Assembly: GCA_032433595.1 (NCBI GenBank)
Contig: JASWJB010000232.1
Span: 1-64,000, forward strand
Source of the DNA: Conoideocrella luteorostrata
Lineage: Eukaryota; Ascomycota; Sordariomycetes; Hypocreales; Clavicipitaceae
Direction of reading: 5' to 3'
Length of the DNA stretch: 64,000 nucleotides
Part shown: piece by piece, positions 1 through 13,300 of the stretch
Numbering within the stretch: position 1 is the first letter of the stretch
Layout of the letters: the number at the start of each line of letters is the position of its first letter
The notes under the pieces: generated by a model
What the model was told of the DNA's origin: nothing
The model's input: only the letters and a program-made list of their open reading frames with translations
The model's database searches: none
Position numbers and translations under genes: made by a program

Positions 1-252
1 GTGTGTTTGTGTGTGTGTTCCTAGCCATAGACGGTGTCACGGCGCAGATCGGGTCCAGAGAAATTCTCCTCCTCCGTTTGCAACTGTCAAATGTTCAACA
101 CATCAGCGTGGGACCCCAAACCGGAGATTACCCTAACAGCTGAATCATCGCAAAGTGCGGGAGTAACTAACCAGTTCTGAGGTGAACATTCTGACCTGCA
201 GGACGAGCAGTAGCGTCCGGCTGAAAATCAATGGTTTCTTCTCCATGGGGAA

Positions 253-544
253 TACGGAGTAGTTACGGAGTACTCTGTATGGGTGCTTCGATCCCATCCC
301 ATGGCCCTTGCCTAACTAATAAGTAGACTATTACGGAGTACTAACTACTCCATACTCAGTGCTCCGTACGTACTCCGTAGTATTACACGCCAAATGCGCC
401 AAATGCGCCAGAAAATAGTCTGGGCGGTTTCGACCGCCCAGGGCTGCTGTACATGCCAAAAACGGACTCGTACAGTCGCATCTACGTGCTTGTGAACGTC
501 TCCTCAGACAAAATGCAGTTATTAACCTTACGGAATACTCCGTA
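253..544. repeat. Cluster of five TACGGAGTA/TACTCCGTA motifs
   Basis: Five exact copies of the 9-mer, in both orientations, lie within 292 bp at 253, 264, 332, 371 and 536. Several sit in a longer palindromic context such as GTACGGAGTAC. Eighteen more copies lie elsewhere in the window, all intergenic. Its function is unknown to me. Confidence 0.85.
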
Positions 545-675
545 GGTCCGTAGGTCCGTAGGTACGTACGGACGTAACGGGGTACATGTACGGCAGCCTT
601 TCCGCACCAGCAACTCCACTTCGGAACCGATAATTTTTGTTATTGGAAAACACTTTCACGAGCATGCTGGGGCAT

Positions 676-703
676 GTGTTGCGTGTTGCGTGTTGCGTGT
701 TGC
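676..703 (+). repeat. Minisatellite (GTGTTGC)4
   Basis: Four perfect head-to-tail copies of the 7-bp unit GTGTTGC, followed by a degenerate partial unit. Direct sequence observation; no function inferred. Confidence 0.95.
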
Positions 704-2146
704 GTTTTGACCAGTTCGTCGGTATTTAATTTATTTTTTTGATCTGAGACAGATGTGCAACATAGAAAACAGCTGCAAACTTACATGGAGTCCTACAGGC
801 AGTACGGAGGACATATTTATGAACTATTTTGTAGACGCAAAATGATGCTCACGTACGGGGTGGTGCAGTGCACAATTTGTTGCCAACCTACGCCGTAACT
901 ACTCTATGCTCAACACAGCATTACATGCAATATCCAACATCAACTCAAGTCAGATCCGTAGTCCAATACTCTCGATTTTTGACAAAATCAAGCCTCCCGG
1001 AATAAAATGTCCAAGGAGTTTTCCCCTTCCTCTCTCCCCCCTTTATTTTCCACCCCATACCCCATAATCCCGCCCTTGGCGACCCTAATCCCGCTACCCT
1101 ATACAAGCCGGGACCGGTCCGTCCATGTTTCACCGCTCGGTCTGCGAGGTCTACGCATCGGTCTTCCGACACTCGGCCACTCGGAAGGAGCTACCGGCAA
1201 CCGAGCGTATCGCCGACACACACGTCTGATAACCCACCCCCGTCTTAGATGATACCAACTTCAACACGGAAAACGCTGCTTGTTCATCATTTTACCACCG
1301 TCAAAACTCCCCTATCCCATGGGTTTTTACTGTTCCTTTCGCGTAAGGAAGCGATTACCATGAGGTGACAACATGGCATGTCGCCCCGATGCTGCATAAC
1401 TACTCCATCGGCTGATTCCATCGTCACTCTTTACCGATTGGTTTGTGCAGGATCCAGAAGTCTTCACACATGAACAACTTCGCAGCCTGCAATTGGGGCC
1501 TGGAACTCTATTCAGTTCCCACCCCCTCTCACAGTCCATCAGTATGGATCTCGGGGTGCTGCAAAGAACGGACCAACGGAGAGCGGAGCCGTACTGGCTT
1601 GTCCTACCTGGTTGTCAGATCTGTCTCCCCACATCAGAATGCCTCTTATCTAAATGACATGGTTGTTCACACTGGGACGATAATTCAAGGTGAACTTCGG
1701 ATTTCAGATCTACCAGCACAGCGAAGTGATTACCTACCCCGTTGTTCTTCAAGCACCTTGCAACAGACCCTGGCGGCGTGTGCTTTGCCCTGAGATCAAT
1801 GTTCATCATGCTAAGTCTGCACTATACTTCACATCATATCACAAAGAAGTTGCATCCAAGTTTGCTTTGACTCCTCGTTCAATTTACTGCAGTTCGCAAG
1901 GATACAACGCTATGTGAGACTATTGCTGACAAATGAGTCTAGCATGTTGAAATATGTGTTGCCGGATATCAAACACTGATGTGCGGTGCGCTGCCTTGTC
2001 GTCTAGATCTGGGCAGGGTTTCAAAACAATATCAACGCCGTTTGGACTTACGTGTCCCATCCCATGATCAACCCAGAATTCATTATCAATTTGCAAATTG
2101 TTGATGTCTTCTTTTCAAACTCGCCAACCTTTCATCACCCTTTCTC

Positions 2147-4829
2147 TCACAGGCGGCTGTGGGAGTCGGTGAAGCACATGGGGTTATAAATGCGCTGTTT
2201 GATGTATGCAGTCAAGGCGACATCTCCCCATTCTTCCCACTCGTGCCAGTACTCTTCTGGTAGTTCTGACACGCCATCACGTCTGGCAGCCTTCATCACC
2301 TCACGGGCAACTATGACACTGGCATCGCGAACGCGCTCAATTCGTGGGTAGATGAGGCCCTTGTGGATCTCCTCTGAATTCAGCGAGCCGGCCAATGCAT
2401 CTGCGGACGTGTATACCATGTTGTCAGTGACACGTGAAGCCTTGGCAAGAATGGCACCAAGACCCAGACCAGGGAACACGTAAACATTGTTACCCTGGTT
2501 AGGGTGGTATGTCACTTCGCCGACCTCACCACCAACCTTGACCGTGAAGGACTGGAACGGAGATCCGGAGGCGAAGATGACGGAGCCGTCGGTCCATTGA
2601 ACAGCCTGTTCAAACGTGCACTCAGCCTTGGTGAGGGGGTTGCTAAGAGGGAACAAAATAGGTCGTCGACCAAGACCACCCGCATCGACGGAAGCCTTCA
2701 AGGCTCGTATCACCGACTCGCTGAATATGCCATACGTAGCGGCGAGACCAACCAAAGCACTGGGCTTGACATACTCAATGACTTCTTCCAGAGTGCGGAA
2801 TTGATGGCCATTGTTGTCAGTACGAGCAAAGTACTTCTTGTGCTCTGCCAGCTTGTCACCGCGGTCCTTGGTAACGAGACCTTTGGTGTCGACCAGCCAG
2901 AACTTGTCTCGGGCTTCGGCCTCGGAAAATCCTCTACGAGTGTAGTACTCGACAAGCTGCTTGGCAACGCCTACACCAGCAGAACCAGCACCCATGAAGA
3001 CCAGACGTTGTTCCTCAATAGGGACACCAGACAAGCCCACCGCACCGATGTACCTAGTGGTATGTTAGAATGTGTTATTCATGGCGAGGGAAAAACAAGC
3101 CACGTTTCAGAATGGGGGATTCAAGTGAACGTACCCGCCGAGAACGACAGCCCCAGTGCCCTGGATATCATCGTTGAAGGCACGATGGCTGTTTCTGTAA
3201 CGATCTAGGTAATTGAAAGCCTTTTCGCTCTCAAAATCTTCAAACTGGACAACCATGCTGGGGTATACCTCCTTGACAGCTTCCATAAAATCGTCCATAA
3301 ATTCTTGCTGGATAGCTACGGATGGACGCTTCTGTCTAAGACCAAGATACAAAGGATCCTTCAAATTGGCCTCATTGTTCGTGCCACAATCCAGAACGAT
3401 GGGCAGTGTCTTTGAAGGGTGAATGCCTGCAGCAGCGGTGTACAGGGCCAGTTTGCCAATCTATTGATTCTGGTCAGCATATTCTAGCCTGTGGTGCAGC
3501 GAGGAGCCTAGTGTTCGTTTTATACTCACAGAAATGCCAACTCCATTCATTCCCAAATCACCTAGACCGAGGATACGTGATCCATCTGTGACGACGCAAA
3601 TTTCAGGGTCTGAGCAAGGCCAATTTCTTAGCATGGTACGAATTGACTTCCTCTGCTTAATAGAAATATACAAAGCCTCGGGGCGAGTGTAAATGCTGGA
3701 ATATTGCAGGCAGACGTCACCGATAGTAGGTGTATAAACCAAAGGCATGAGGTCGCGGACGTTGTCCATCAGGAGGCGGTAGAACAAATCAGTGTTCTGA
3801 TCCTTGATGTTGGAAAGGTAAAGATATTTGTCGATGTTGGTCTGGCGAGTTTGAATCATTTTCATCGCTCGGGCGCACTGAGTCTGAAGACTCTCCATCG
3901 CGTGTGGCAGGAGACCAGTAAGGTTCTTAGTGGCACGCTCTTCGGGAGTAAATGAAAGACCTGCAAAACAGAAGCACAGAGCCGACTTTGTTAGCGCGAT
4001 GCTCAAGCAAGCGGCCGACCAGCGAGGTTACAATGCAAACAGCAATATCCAAATTGCAAGCATATCGAAGATAAAAAGACCAAAACCAAAACCAAACAAG
4101 GGAAAACGTCATATATCTATTGGACAAGGTCCTGATTACAAAACCGGGCCCAGGAAAGAGAGGAGGAGCAAACATACCCTTATTCCAAAGGGGTTCACGA
4201 ATGATTTGGTATCCAGCAGCATGGTTCTTAGCAATGTATTCGGTAGTACGGCTCTGCTTGACCTCGCCATAGGAATCCTTGGCATAGCCGCGGTGCTGAT
4301 CAAGAGCTGCCATCTTCATTGCTTCTTCAATAGCAAAAAGGTCGACTGTTGACATAGGGTTAAAATTGGTGAGCCTGCGACCAGAAACGGATACGCGCTT
4401 ATTAGATACAGATGTACGAGAGGAGCGACCTGAGCTAACAGACGAGGAGGGAGATGTTGATCGAGGTGTTGACACGTCTGAGCTTTCAGAGCTTTGAGGC
4501 GACGCCATTGACATATTTGTGGAATATGAAAAGGCCAAAGACGGAGAGTGACAGTGAGTTGAGGGAGGAGGCACAGAAGTAGCAGCAGCAGCAGCAGCAG
4601 CAGGAGTTGATGTGGGAGCAGATGAGGAGAAGTATACGGAAGAAGTAGGGTGACGCTGACGGAGAGCGGCGGAGGCAGCAGAGGGTCTAGCCTTCAAATT
4701 GCATGGGACTTGAACACCACCACCAGAGAGGCGGGACAGGTGATTTAATACAAGCCTGGGGAAGTATGGTCCACCACCAAAAGGTGCCCAAGGAGACCCG
4801 ACCAAAGTCGAGAGGTGGTGCGGATACAT
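2147..4829 (-). CDS. NAD-dependent malic enzyme, probably mitochondrial
   Basis: Oxidatively decarboxylates malate to pyruvate, feeding mitochondrial pyruvate and NADH. Four exons read on the minus strand: 4829-4178, 3960-3530, 3460-3135 and 3053-2147. All phases agree and give 771 codons of protein. Exon 2 carries the malic N-terminal domain (SFTPEER, then the TPTIGDVC stretch). Exon 3 ends just after the metal-binding signature FNDDIQGTG (about residue 456). Exon 4 opens the NAD domain with GAGSAGVGVA (about 490). The first about 65 residues from the ATG at 4829 are rich in Arg, Ser and Pro with almost no acidic residues, as in a mitochondrial presequence; this favours 4829 over the internal ATG at 4514, which would give about 666 residues, closer to the usual fungal length. 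A poly-Ala run (near 4590) and a Ser-rich linker separate presequence and enzyme. Family assignment is firm; the start is not. Confidence 0.93.
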
Positions 4830-7800
4830 GCGAGGCAAAACCAGGGGAAGATGGGGACGATTGGGGATAACCGTGGCAAGCGTGAAGTGGGAGGGTGGGA
4901 GGGACGGGAACGCGGGATCGACCAGGGCTTGTCGGAGGACAGAACTGACAAGTATGGTGCACGCCGAGGGCGGGTTTCAAAATCTAGCTAGAGAAGCTGG
5001 AAATTGACCCAAACCAAGACGTTTGACAGAGTGCGAAAGAGAAAAACGCTGGTGGTTGCGATTTGCGGACGGGTGGATGCTCGGGGATGGGACCGACGGA
5101 ACGTGAGGTACCTGATACTTGGTACGGAGTACTTGAAAGCTGCGACCGGGTCGCGGTGTGGGGACGGCCAACGATTTGTGATGAGAGGAGAAAATGAGAA
5201 TAAGAAAAGAAGGAAGGATTGAACCAAAACGGTATAGCAAGCTAGTAATAATAAAAGAATATGGCACGATGGCCCAAGACTAGCTTATTAATGGCCGCGG
5301 TATCCAATAATGGGTTTTGAGGGGACGGCGAGTTGCGCCGGAGAACAACGATGAAAGGGACTGGATCTTCGGGTGTACGTATGACTGATGGACAAAGTTG
5401 GGGGCTCCCGAATAAATTCAAATGACGGGGGTATTTGAGAATGAGGGCCAGGGACGCCAATAGTAGTAGGATGATGCAGACAACAGACACAGCCGGCAAT
5501 ATGGCCGGATAGGTTTTAGTCGGCCAGATAGAGAATCCGAGGTAGAAAAGAGTACGACCCCAAAGTTTCCGAGGTCGTTTCTGGCTTTGACGACACGGTT
5601 TCTCCCTAGCGGCGGCGCACGAGGATCAAACCCACGAAAGGCATAAATGGCAAATGCGCTGCTGTACTGAGATGCGATGCAATACACTGCTCTTTCTCGG
5701 CAATTTGTGAAAGATTATCAGAACGAAAATATGCAAAAGTCAAGGTTGTCAAAAAGTCAATTGTACAGAAAAATGACGGGCGATGTCGGCGCAAGTAAGA
5801 AATGGACCTTGAATTAGTCTTACCATGCTAAGGACGGCTCCCAAGAGCCCCAACCCAAGGTGGAATTTCTCTGGGTCTTTGGCTTGCCTGTACCACATCG
5901 GACTCCGTACTCCGTAGTAGAGGTAAAAGCGTTTGACTTGGTCTCGCTGGCGTTGGCGCAGCGGTAAAAAATTGTTGGGGTTATGCGGTGACTGCCTGCC
6001 CGTATTATAAGTATACTCTACAATAATACATCGCTATCTCAGCCAGCTTTTCGGCTTGAACAATATTTGGACGAAGGTGGCAGCAGCTGACGTCTTGGCT
6101 CAAATAAGGTAGCGCGAAATTTGTCTGACCCAGACGAAGCAAAATGACACTGAACAGAACCTGGTTGAGACGAAGATCGACTTCTGAAGTACCTGGCGTC
6201 TGCGTGTCAGTGCCCTTGCGCTACCATTTAAAATAGCAGATGCGTCCAGCCCGAGAAGTTGGTAGCTTGCTTGTAGGGACCTCGTACTAACTTGTATCCG
6301 CCTCTTTCCACGTGATGGCTTCCCCTGGCTGTTGCCACTACTGCACTTCAGCCTGCGCTCCGTCCACAGCTGTGACAGCCGCTGCCGCTACAGCAGCCTG
6401 TGTCCGATCCCCATACCAGACCTTGCTGAGTGTCGGTCAGTCTCGTCTGATTCTCGTTAGTAATAGTCGAGGCGTCCTTTGCAGGGCGCCCGCAGCTCCG
6501 CCGTGGAAGGCTCGCCCAGAGCTGCTCAGACAATTAACGAGCTAGGCCAGGGTCCTTCGGGCATCGGACGCGGCGGACATGGATGACTGAGAAGCTGGAG
6601 AGGGGAAATTGCAGCGTTTGCTAGTAGGATCCCTTTCTAGCTTCAAAGGTTTGTTGAATCAGTTGACATCCTCTCAACGGGGCATCGAAGAGTTGTGTAC
6701 TCTGTACTGAGTACACAGTCTGTATTTTTTTTCTTGTTCAATGCCATAGTTGAGGAAGGAATACCTAAAGTTTGCGACTCCGTTGGGACCGAAGGAGCGA
6801 CACAAATCGACCAGGAAAGCACCGTTTTAGTTAGCTGGCAGCTGGCTTACGGCGCATCACACTCCACACCTTCGCTCTCGTCCAACTTTTAAGCAGCAAT
6901 GCAAAGCAAAGCAAAGCGACCGGGTCACATTGTTGTTCCAAATTGGAGTAACTCTTGTTGGCCTTGGACGCCATGCAGCTGTTTCACCTCTTTCTTGTTT
7001 TTTCCGGACTTAGGTACGGCGTAGGCGAAAGGTAATGGTGACTTATCACATTCTTGACAAATAGCATACAACATCAACAATGCATTCAACAACACGAATG
7101 CTGCCTCTGCTCTGCAAGAGTTGTATTTAGGTTTCATCTAGAAACCACGCCCGACAACTAGCAACACTCATCAACCAAGATTATCCGGCCAAGTTGTTCA
7201 ACATTTAATCTCCACGTGCTCTGTCAATCATCATGAGACGAACATCACTAGGTGCCACGCCAGGTGAGGCCTCGTCGCATCAACCAAAGCTTTGGCCAAG
7301 CCAAGCTAGGCCGGGGTGCCTTGTGCTGGCTGGTTTTCTCGATGCTCCACTGCATTGCAAGACAATACCGGGACACGACAGGATCGAAATACCACATCCA
7401 AGACCCGCTTTCCCATGTGGCGCCGATTTTTCGACTGTCGAATCTGGTGGTGTCGAATGCTTGGCCTTATTGCTGTCGCGTGAGTGACTGATTCTACTCC
7501 TAAGGACGACATGACTATCAGCAGTGACTCATCATGGTTTAAATTACTGCCCGTCTCCTATAGGAATATTATAGCCATTACTCACCAGCTAATGTCTTTA
7601 TTATGGGCAACTATACTCCGTATTGTGGAAAATATTAATTCCCAATAATACGGCGTTCGGATAGTGTGAGACTGCGGGGGGGGATTAGTCTTGCACGATT
7701 CGTTAGCAGTATTCCGACTTCACCCGAATCAACAACTAGGGCCTCTTATCCATCAAATTCAATATCTACCCCTGCCTGGCTTGCAAGCCCGGCACCGGCG

Positions 7801-10312
7801 CCAGCGCACATTGCCTCTCAACGAAAGCCTTGATCGGATGGAAGCTTGCAGGTTGGGTTTGGATCGGTACTCGGTACGGAGTACAGACTACGTACAATGG
7901 TTACATGCTCTAATAATACCCCGTCAAGCACCCTCCCGTCACAGTGTGCCGACCTCCGAGATATGTCTCTAATTCATATGATTCTCGCCGTTGCGTAGTC
8001 CGTGTGCAGCCAAATGAGTACAAGGACCTGTCTCTGTTGCGTTTGATCGATGCCAAGGTTTTTGACGCATGAGTATAAATGATCGATCTGAAGCATCGCT
8101 TTCTCACCACCCGAATCCCTGATTCTCGGAGCCGTGCATCATACGCGATTATGGGACGGTCAACAAGCCAAGGCTGATCCTACAAAACATGGCGGTTCGG
8201 ACGTCTCAGCCACACCTCAAATGATATCCACTGGTCACAGCATGGCGGCCAGACTTTCCATATCCCGACTTCTGTCACAGCTTTGGAATATCGTGTTGGT
8301 CAAATACTGTTTCTCAGCTAGGACATGAGATTACAGAAAACAGAAACCTACCTGTCAAAAGTATTGTCGGCCTTCATGGCGGCCCTTGCATGGAATCGTC
8401 TGCATTATACGTAGCACAGCTACAATTTACTAACAGGAAAACCAGAAAAAAAGGGGCTGTTACTGAACTACTACATATTGTTTCCGTAAGGCATTTCATC
8501 GGGCTTGCGTGAGTCGAGCTTGGGTCTTGCAACCTCCACACATACGTTCCGCTGGTCTCTGTCCAATAGCAGCAACTCCCATCTACCGTTGGGGTAGGAT
8601 GGACCTACCTTTCACATGCTTAATTGGAGCTGCTACAGACCTCTCGGTTCTCTGTCTGCGTCAACGACGCAGCTACCTGAAAGCTCCAATTCGGTAGGGA
8701 TGCTTTCGTCACACTCGGTGCGTCAAATGCAGAACTTCGACCATGTGATCTAACATTCTCTCAAAGGGAACTTGTCGCATGTCGTTTGCTCCAAGAGTCA
8801 GCAAAGACATAAATGCGAATGTCAAGGTTGCCACGCAATATCCAGTAAGTTCACAAGTCTCAGTCCATTCACACCTTCTTTTGGTCATTCAGTCCGCACG
8901 TCGTACGGGTTTTGGCTCTGCAAATAATACCTGTCCAACCACCAAGCAGGCTAGCCGCATTTACGTGCCATCCGACGGGGCATGCGAACTAGATCCAACG
9001 TCAAAAGGCTTGGGGCGCATGAAAACAAAATACTCATCAACAATAGTAGCTTCTAACAAGCCCTCGGAAGGCTTCATAAAAACACAATCTAACCTAGAGC
9101 ATAAATTACATATTTTCAAATGTGACTCTCCGAATAGACCGGCGGCATTCGAAGCAAACATAGATTCTCCAGGTGCATAGTTCACAGGCGCGAACTCACT
9201 AACCTCGGCTCCACAACCGCCATCATCATCAGCCTTGCTCACTCACCCACCTGTCAAGATAATCATGGGGAAAGCAAGGCTGTCTGTTAACGGTGGTTCA
9301 ATTCTCGCAGCAAAAGCCTATCCATCCACGACATATCACAACTCCGATATCTTCCATTATGCTATGCCCTCCTGTCACGAAACCACCCTCCGCACATCGG
9401 AACCGATTGTGACTCTCCAGTACGGCGCTTGGTCAAGCGGCTCAATGCAAGTTGTTAACGGAGCTATTGTTCATGTAGGTGTGTCCCTTCTCTACGAGTT
9501 TATACCGGACGCTACTAGTAGGTAGTCCCCGCATTGTCATCTCCAAAAAAAAAAAACAATGGTGTGCTCCAACACGGCTGCACGTGTAATATTATGTGCA
9601 TGCAAGTAAGTGACTCAAGCGCCTCCCCCCCGCTCCGAAATCTCAAGCTACTACCGAGTGGTCAGATCTGAGTAGTAGTTCAGGGTACCTGGGGTTGAAA
9701 GTACTGGTACTTGTGTCGCGAAAACGCATCATGTATATGGTTGTGCAAGAAGGCAAGCGAAACATGTGAGTTTCCCAAGATCTCATGTGCTTGAACTCCA
9801 CTAGATAGACCACTAGTTAGTTGGTTAGACCATAGCTGGTTTAGAGTAGAGAACCCGTGAGTTTAGGCGTGCCGGTGTCCTTCAAGGTGTTATTTGGAGT
9901 CCACAGATCGACCCGAAGGAACAGTTTTGGCTGTTTTAATATGGGCACGGCTCACTGATGATGACATACTAGTAGGCATGGCGGTCCCATTTTCACAGGA
10001 TTCTGGTTATTGTTTGTATTAATTTGGCTATTTTTTGTGAAGTAACTGCATCCTCATGGACGGTTTCACATGCCGGAAATCAGAATCCAAACCGCAAACT
10101 AATTGTTTATTTTGCTGGCTTTGTGCTAGAATTTGGTCGTAAATCATAAATCGACGAACCGACGTTCTTCCCTCCATTTTCCCCTACGTAACTTACTTCA
10201 GCAAGTAATAGGGTATATAAAGCATCTCCTTTTGTAGTCAAGTCCTTCCTCCGTCCAACCAAGATGATTCGTGTCAATCATATCAATCCGCTCAGTCCTT
10301 TCATGCCGGATT
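4830..10312. other. 5.5 kb without a supported gene
   Basis: The first few hundred bases are presumably promoter and leader of the malic enzyme gene. TACGGAGTA motifs occur at 5123, 5908, 7614 and 7875. There is a G8 run near 7677 and an A-run near 9548. An open frame on the plus strand runs from 8779 to 9525 with one TAG at 9178-9180; its translation matches nothing I know. A TATATAAAG box near 10212 precedes only a 24-codon ORF (10264-10338) that overlaps the 3' end of the next gene, so I do not call it. No tRNA or transposon terminus was found. Confidence 0.55.
8779..9525 (+). other. Interrupted open frame of unknown nature
   Basis: One reading frame stays open for 249 codons except for a single TAG at 9178-9180. 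Downstream of an ATG at 9265 the frame encodes a segment with mixed composition (residues such as NGGSILAAKAY and GAWSSGSMQVVNG) that looks more protein-like than the surrounding DNA. I recognise no family. It could be a decayed gene, two exons of an unmodelled gene, or chance; the antisense strand is also open over part of it. Confidence 0.15.
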
Positions 10313-13300
10313 CTACGTCGAGCCTTGGTTCTGTATAATCTTCTGCGTAGCCTTGTTAATCTTCACCAGAGCCTTCTCATCCAATGCTTCCCACCATCTC
10401 CTCAACCCAGCCGCATACTCAACCTCCTCATCAGCTACTTCCACAGGCGGTCCCTTAATCTGAGCCAGCATCTCCTCGTCGCCCTTCTCAAATACGGCCC
10501 ATGCCGAGGCATCTGTCACACGAACCCCAAAACCTCGCCCCTTCATAGCAACGACCTGCACCCTGCGGAGGAGTATTAAGTCTCCGGCATGCACGACTGG
10601 TAATGACGCCTGGTGCGGTCTGAATATGTGGCCGATACTGATGCCCGAAGGAGCAGAAGACGGATCTACGAGCGTTAGCTCGAGCATGTAACCTCTCGGG
10701 CCGTGTTTAGGACGATGCGGCTGCGGAGGCGTAGAAGTAGCGACTGCCAAAACATCAGTGATCTTGTTGAGGCTTGTCCGCAGAGATCGTAGGGATAAGT
10801 AATCGGGGAGCTTTGTGCGGAGATCCTTTGCCATTTGGCGCTTAAGAACGGACAGGGACTCGTCCTCGACGAAGGAACTCGTTACTGAGGGGGATTCAAG
10901 GGCTTCTTGGGTTTCTTTTTGAAATTGAGACGGCTCGGGCGTAGCTAGTCGCTTGGAGTTCCTAGTTCCAACGGGGGAGGGCATCTTTTGTTCTTCAGAT
11001 TGTTCAGAATGCTCCGTCATACTGCGTGTAACGCGCATAGAGGGGGTTTGCTCGTTTTGCTTGGTAGGTGATTCGACGGAAGCTTTAGCCAGGAGAATGC
11101 TTGGGTCAAGATGGCCAGATTTGGCGCTACGGGAAACGCGTAGGATGCCTGGTGATATAGCCTCATTCGCTGGTTCAGGTCCATGTTCCTGCTGGGGCTC
11201 AGGCTCGGTAACTTTGGTGGGAGGTTGTGATTGAGAACTAGCTTGTGCAAGTAGTAAGCTAGGATCCTCGATATACGAGCTCGTAGAATCAGAGGATCCA
11301 GTTCTGCGATGTGAATGGCTTCGCAGCGACTTCACAGTTATGAGCACATCCTGTTCTTCGGATTGCTGCTCTTTTTGCGATGCTTCTTGTGATGCGTCCT
11401 CCCCTTTAGTGTTCGTGGCAACCTGCTTGCTTATAGCCTGAGGACCTTGTTCTGTCAGGTATTGATACTTCCTAAGCTCGTCCATGATTTGATCCTCGGC
11501 AGCCTCAGAATCGTTATCTATATCGTCTGCCTGTCCTTGGTCTTGTCGAGCCGATTCGATTCGTGGTGGCGGCTGGGTCTCGACTGGCGTTGGCAGCTGC
11601 CGATTCTTCGGTGAATCAACTTCAGGCTCTTCCGTTTGTTGTTGCTCTAGCTCTTGTGGCTCAGCTTCTGTGACAGCCGCCACCTCCGGGCTGCCATCCG
11701 GCAATTTCTCATCGCCAGCCGGCGCAATTTCTGCCATTTCAACATCTGTTTTCTCATCAGTGGGCTGACCAGATTTCGTTTGGTCTGGCACTGGCTCTTT
11801 GCTGCCCTGGTTTTCTGGTTCCTTTTCAACACTGGACACCTGGGCAATGTTGCCTTCTGTTGCAACCGTAATGGTCGCATCCTGTTCCATTACTTCATAT
11901 TCAACATCATCCTCGGCCTTGGCGGTCTCTGTTACGATGTGATCAGCTGAGAGTGCTACTTCGCCCTCCACCTCGTCGCCCATTTTGTCATCCACATCGT
12001 CATCCCCTTTGTTGTTCACCTTCATAGCATCCTGATAGTCTTCCTCCTCCAGTGCCTCTCCTGCTGCAGCATCATGAGTTCGATCTACCGCTGGTTCATT
12101 TGAATCATTTTCCATGGCCTCGTCCGTCTCCAAACTATATTCTTCTTCCTCCAGTGCCTCTCCTACTTCAGCATCATGGGTTTGATCTACCGCTGGTTCA
12201 TTTGGATCATCTCCCACGGCCTCGTCCGTCTCCAAACTATGTTTTTCGACTCCAGCCTCGTCTCTCACGACATTGATGGCCCTCGTAGACGTCTCAGCAC
12301 CAGCTTGCGCAGTTGTCTCGTCTTGAGCAGAAGACACTTGTCCGACAAGTTGACTTCCGTCAATATTTTGCTTTGAAGGTTCCTCGTCGACATCCTCTCC
12401 TGAACCTGAATCGTCGTCTGAGTCCGACAGCAGATCAATGATAACGGGCTCTTTCGGACCGCTTGGCGCTGACGGCAATTCTTCCTGCTCCTCCTCGTCG
12501 TCTTCTTCTCCTTCATACCCTTCCTCGTCGTCTTCGTAATATTCTTCTCCCTCAAACTCTTCGCTTTCGCTATATTCATTACCTTCACCATCTAGGTCTT
12601 CCTCGTTGTCGTATTGCTCATCATATTCTGCATCAATTGACTCCTCGCCGGCTGAACCGGCAGACTCTTCATTCATACCCCCGGATAGCATATTTGACTT
12701 CCATCTGTACCGCTCCTCGTCATCTTCTTTAACTTCTTCATCTAGCTCCCCATCCTCACTTCCTTCTTCATCTTCATGAGCACTTTCGTCGCTGCCTCTA
12801 TCTTCTTGCTCTTGAAAAGCGATGGCCTGCCTTTCGGCATCGCTGCTGCCAACGTCCAAGCCTTGCTCTGGCTCTTCTTCTGATGCATCGTCATCCCTAG
12901 TGCGAGAGTAATTTCGTAGATCGTAATCTTCGCCGTTGAGGTCACCTCCATCATCTTCTGAGCCAGACCCCTCTTGTTCGTTTACGTGTCTTCGCCGCCC
13001 TTCCTCCTCGTCTTCGCTTTTATCATGTGCAGCATCACCTACTGGAGACACTTGGTCATCTTCCGATGCGTAATCCACCACTGATGGTGATAGTGAGCGA
13101 GGTTGTCCAGGATTGTTCCCTTCCTCGGGGGGCGGAGAACTGTCTATAAACACTGCAGCTTGTGATTTAAAATTTTCATGGGGGATCGGGGGATATGATG
13201 GAGCAGTTTCCGATTGCCATGGCAGGTTTCCTTCCACAATAGATTGAAATTCGTGGTGCGGCTCATGAATATTGCGGTGAAACTGTAGACTATGGTCGTG

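Larger units (their letters stand above)
1..2146. other. Gene-free intergenic region with short repeats
   Basis: No reading frame here resembles a known protein; the longest (116 codons near 1443-1793) has no recognisable motif. The stretch opens with a GT-rich microsatellite (1-19). It holds a dense group of TACGGAGTA/TACTCCGTA motifs (253-261, 264-272, 332-340, 371-379, 536-544), a 9-bp tandem duplication (CAAATGCGC twice, 391-408), a GTAGGTCC-type tandem run around 541-570, and a four-copy 7-bp minisatellite at 676-703. The right end should contain the 3' flank of the malic enzyme gene. Confidence 0.6.

Noticed and set aside
5945..6010. tRNA A-box-like string TGGCGCAGCGG
   Set aside because: No B box within the needed distance and no cloverleaf arms can be paired.
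10264..10338. 24-codon ORF behind a TATATAAAG box
   Set aside because: Too short, no homology, overlaps the 3' end of the POT1/Cdc13-like gene.
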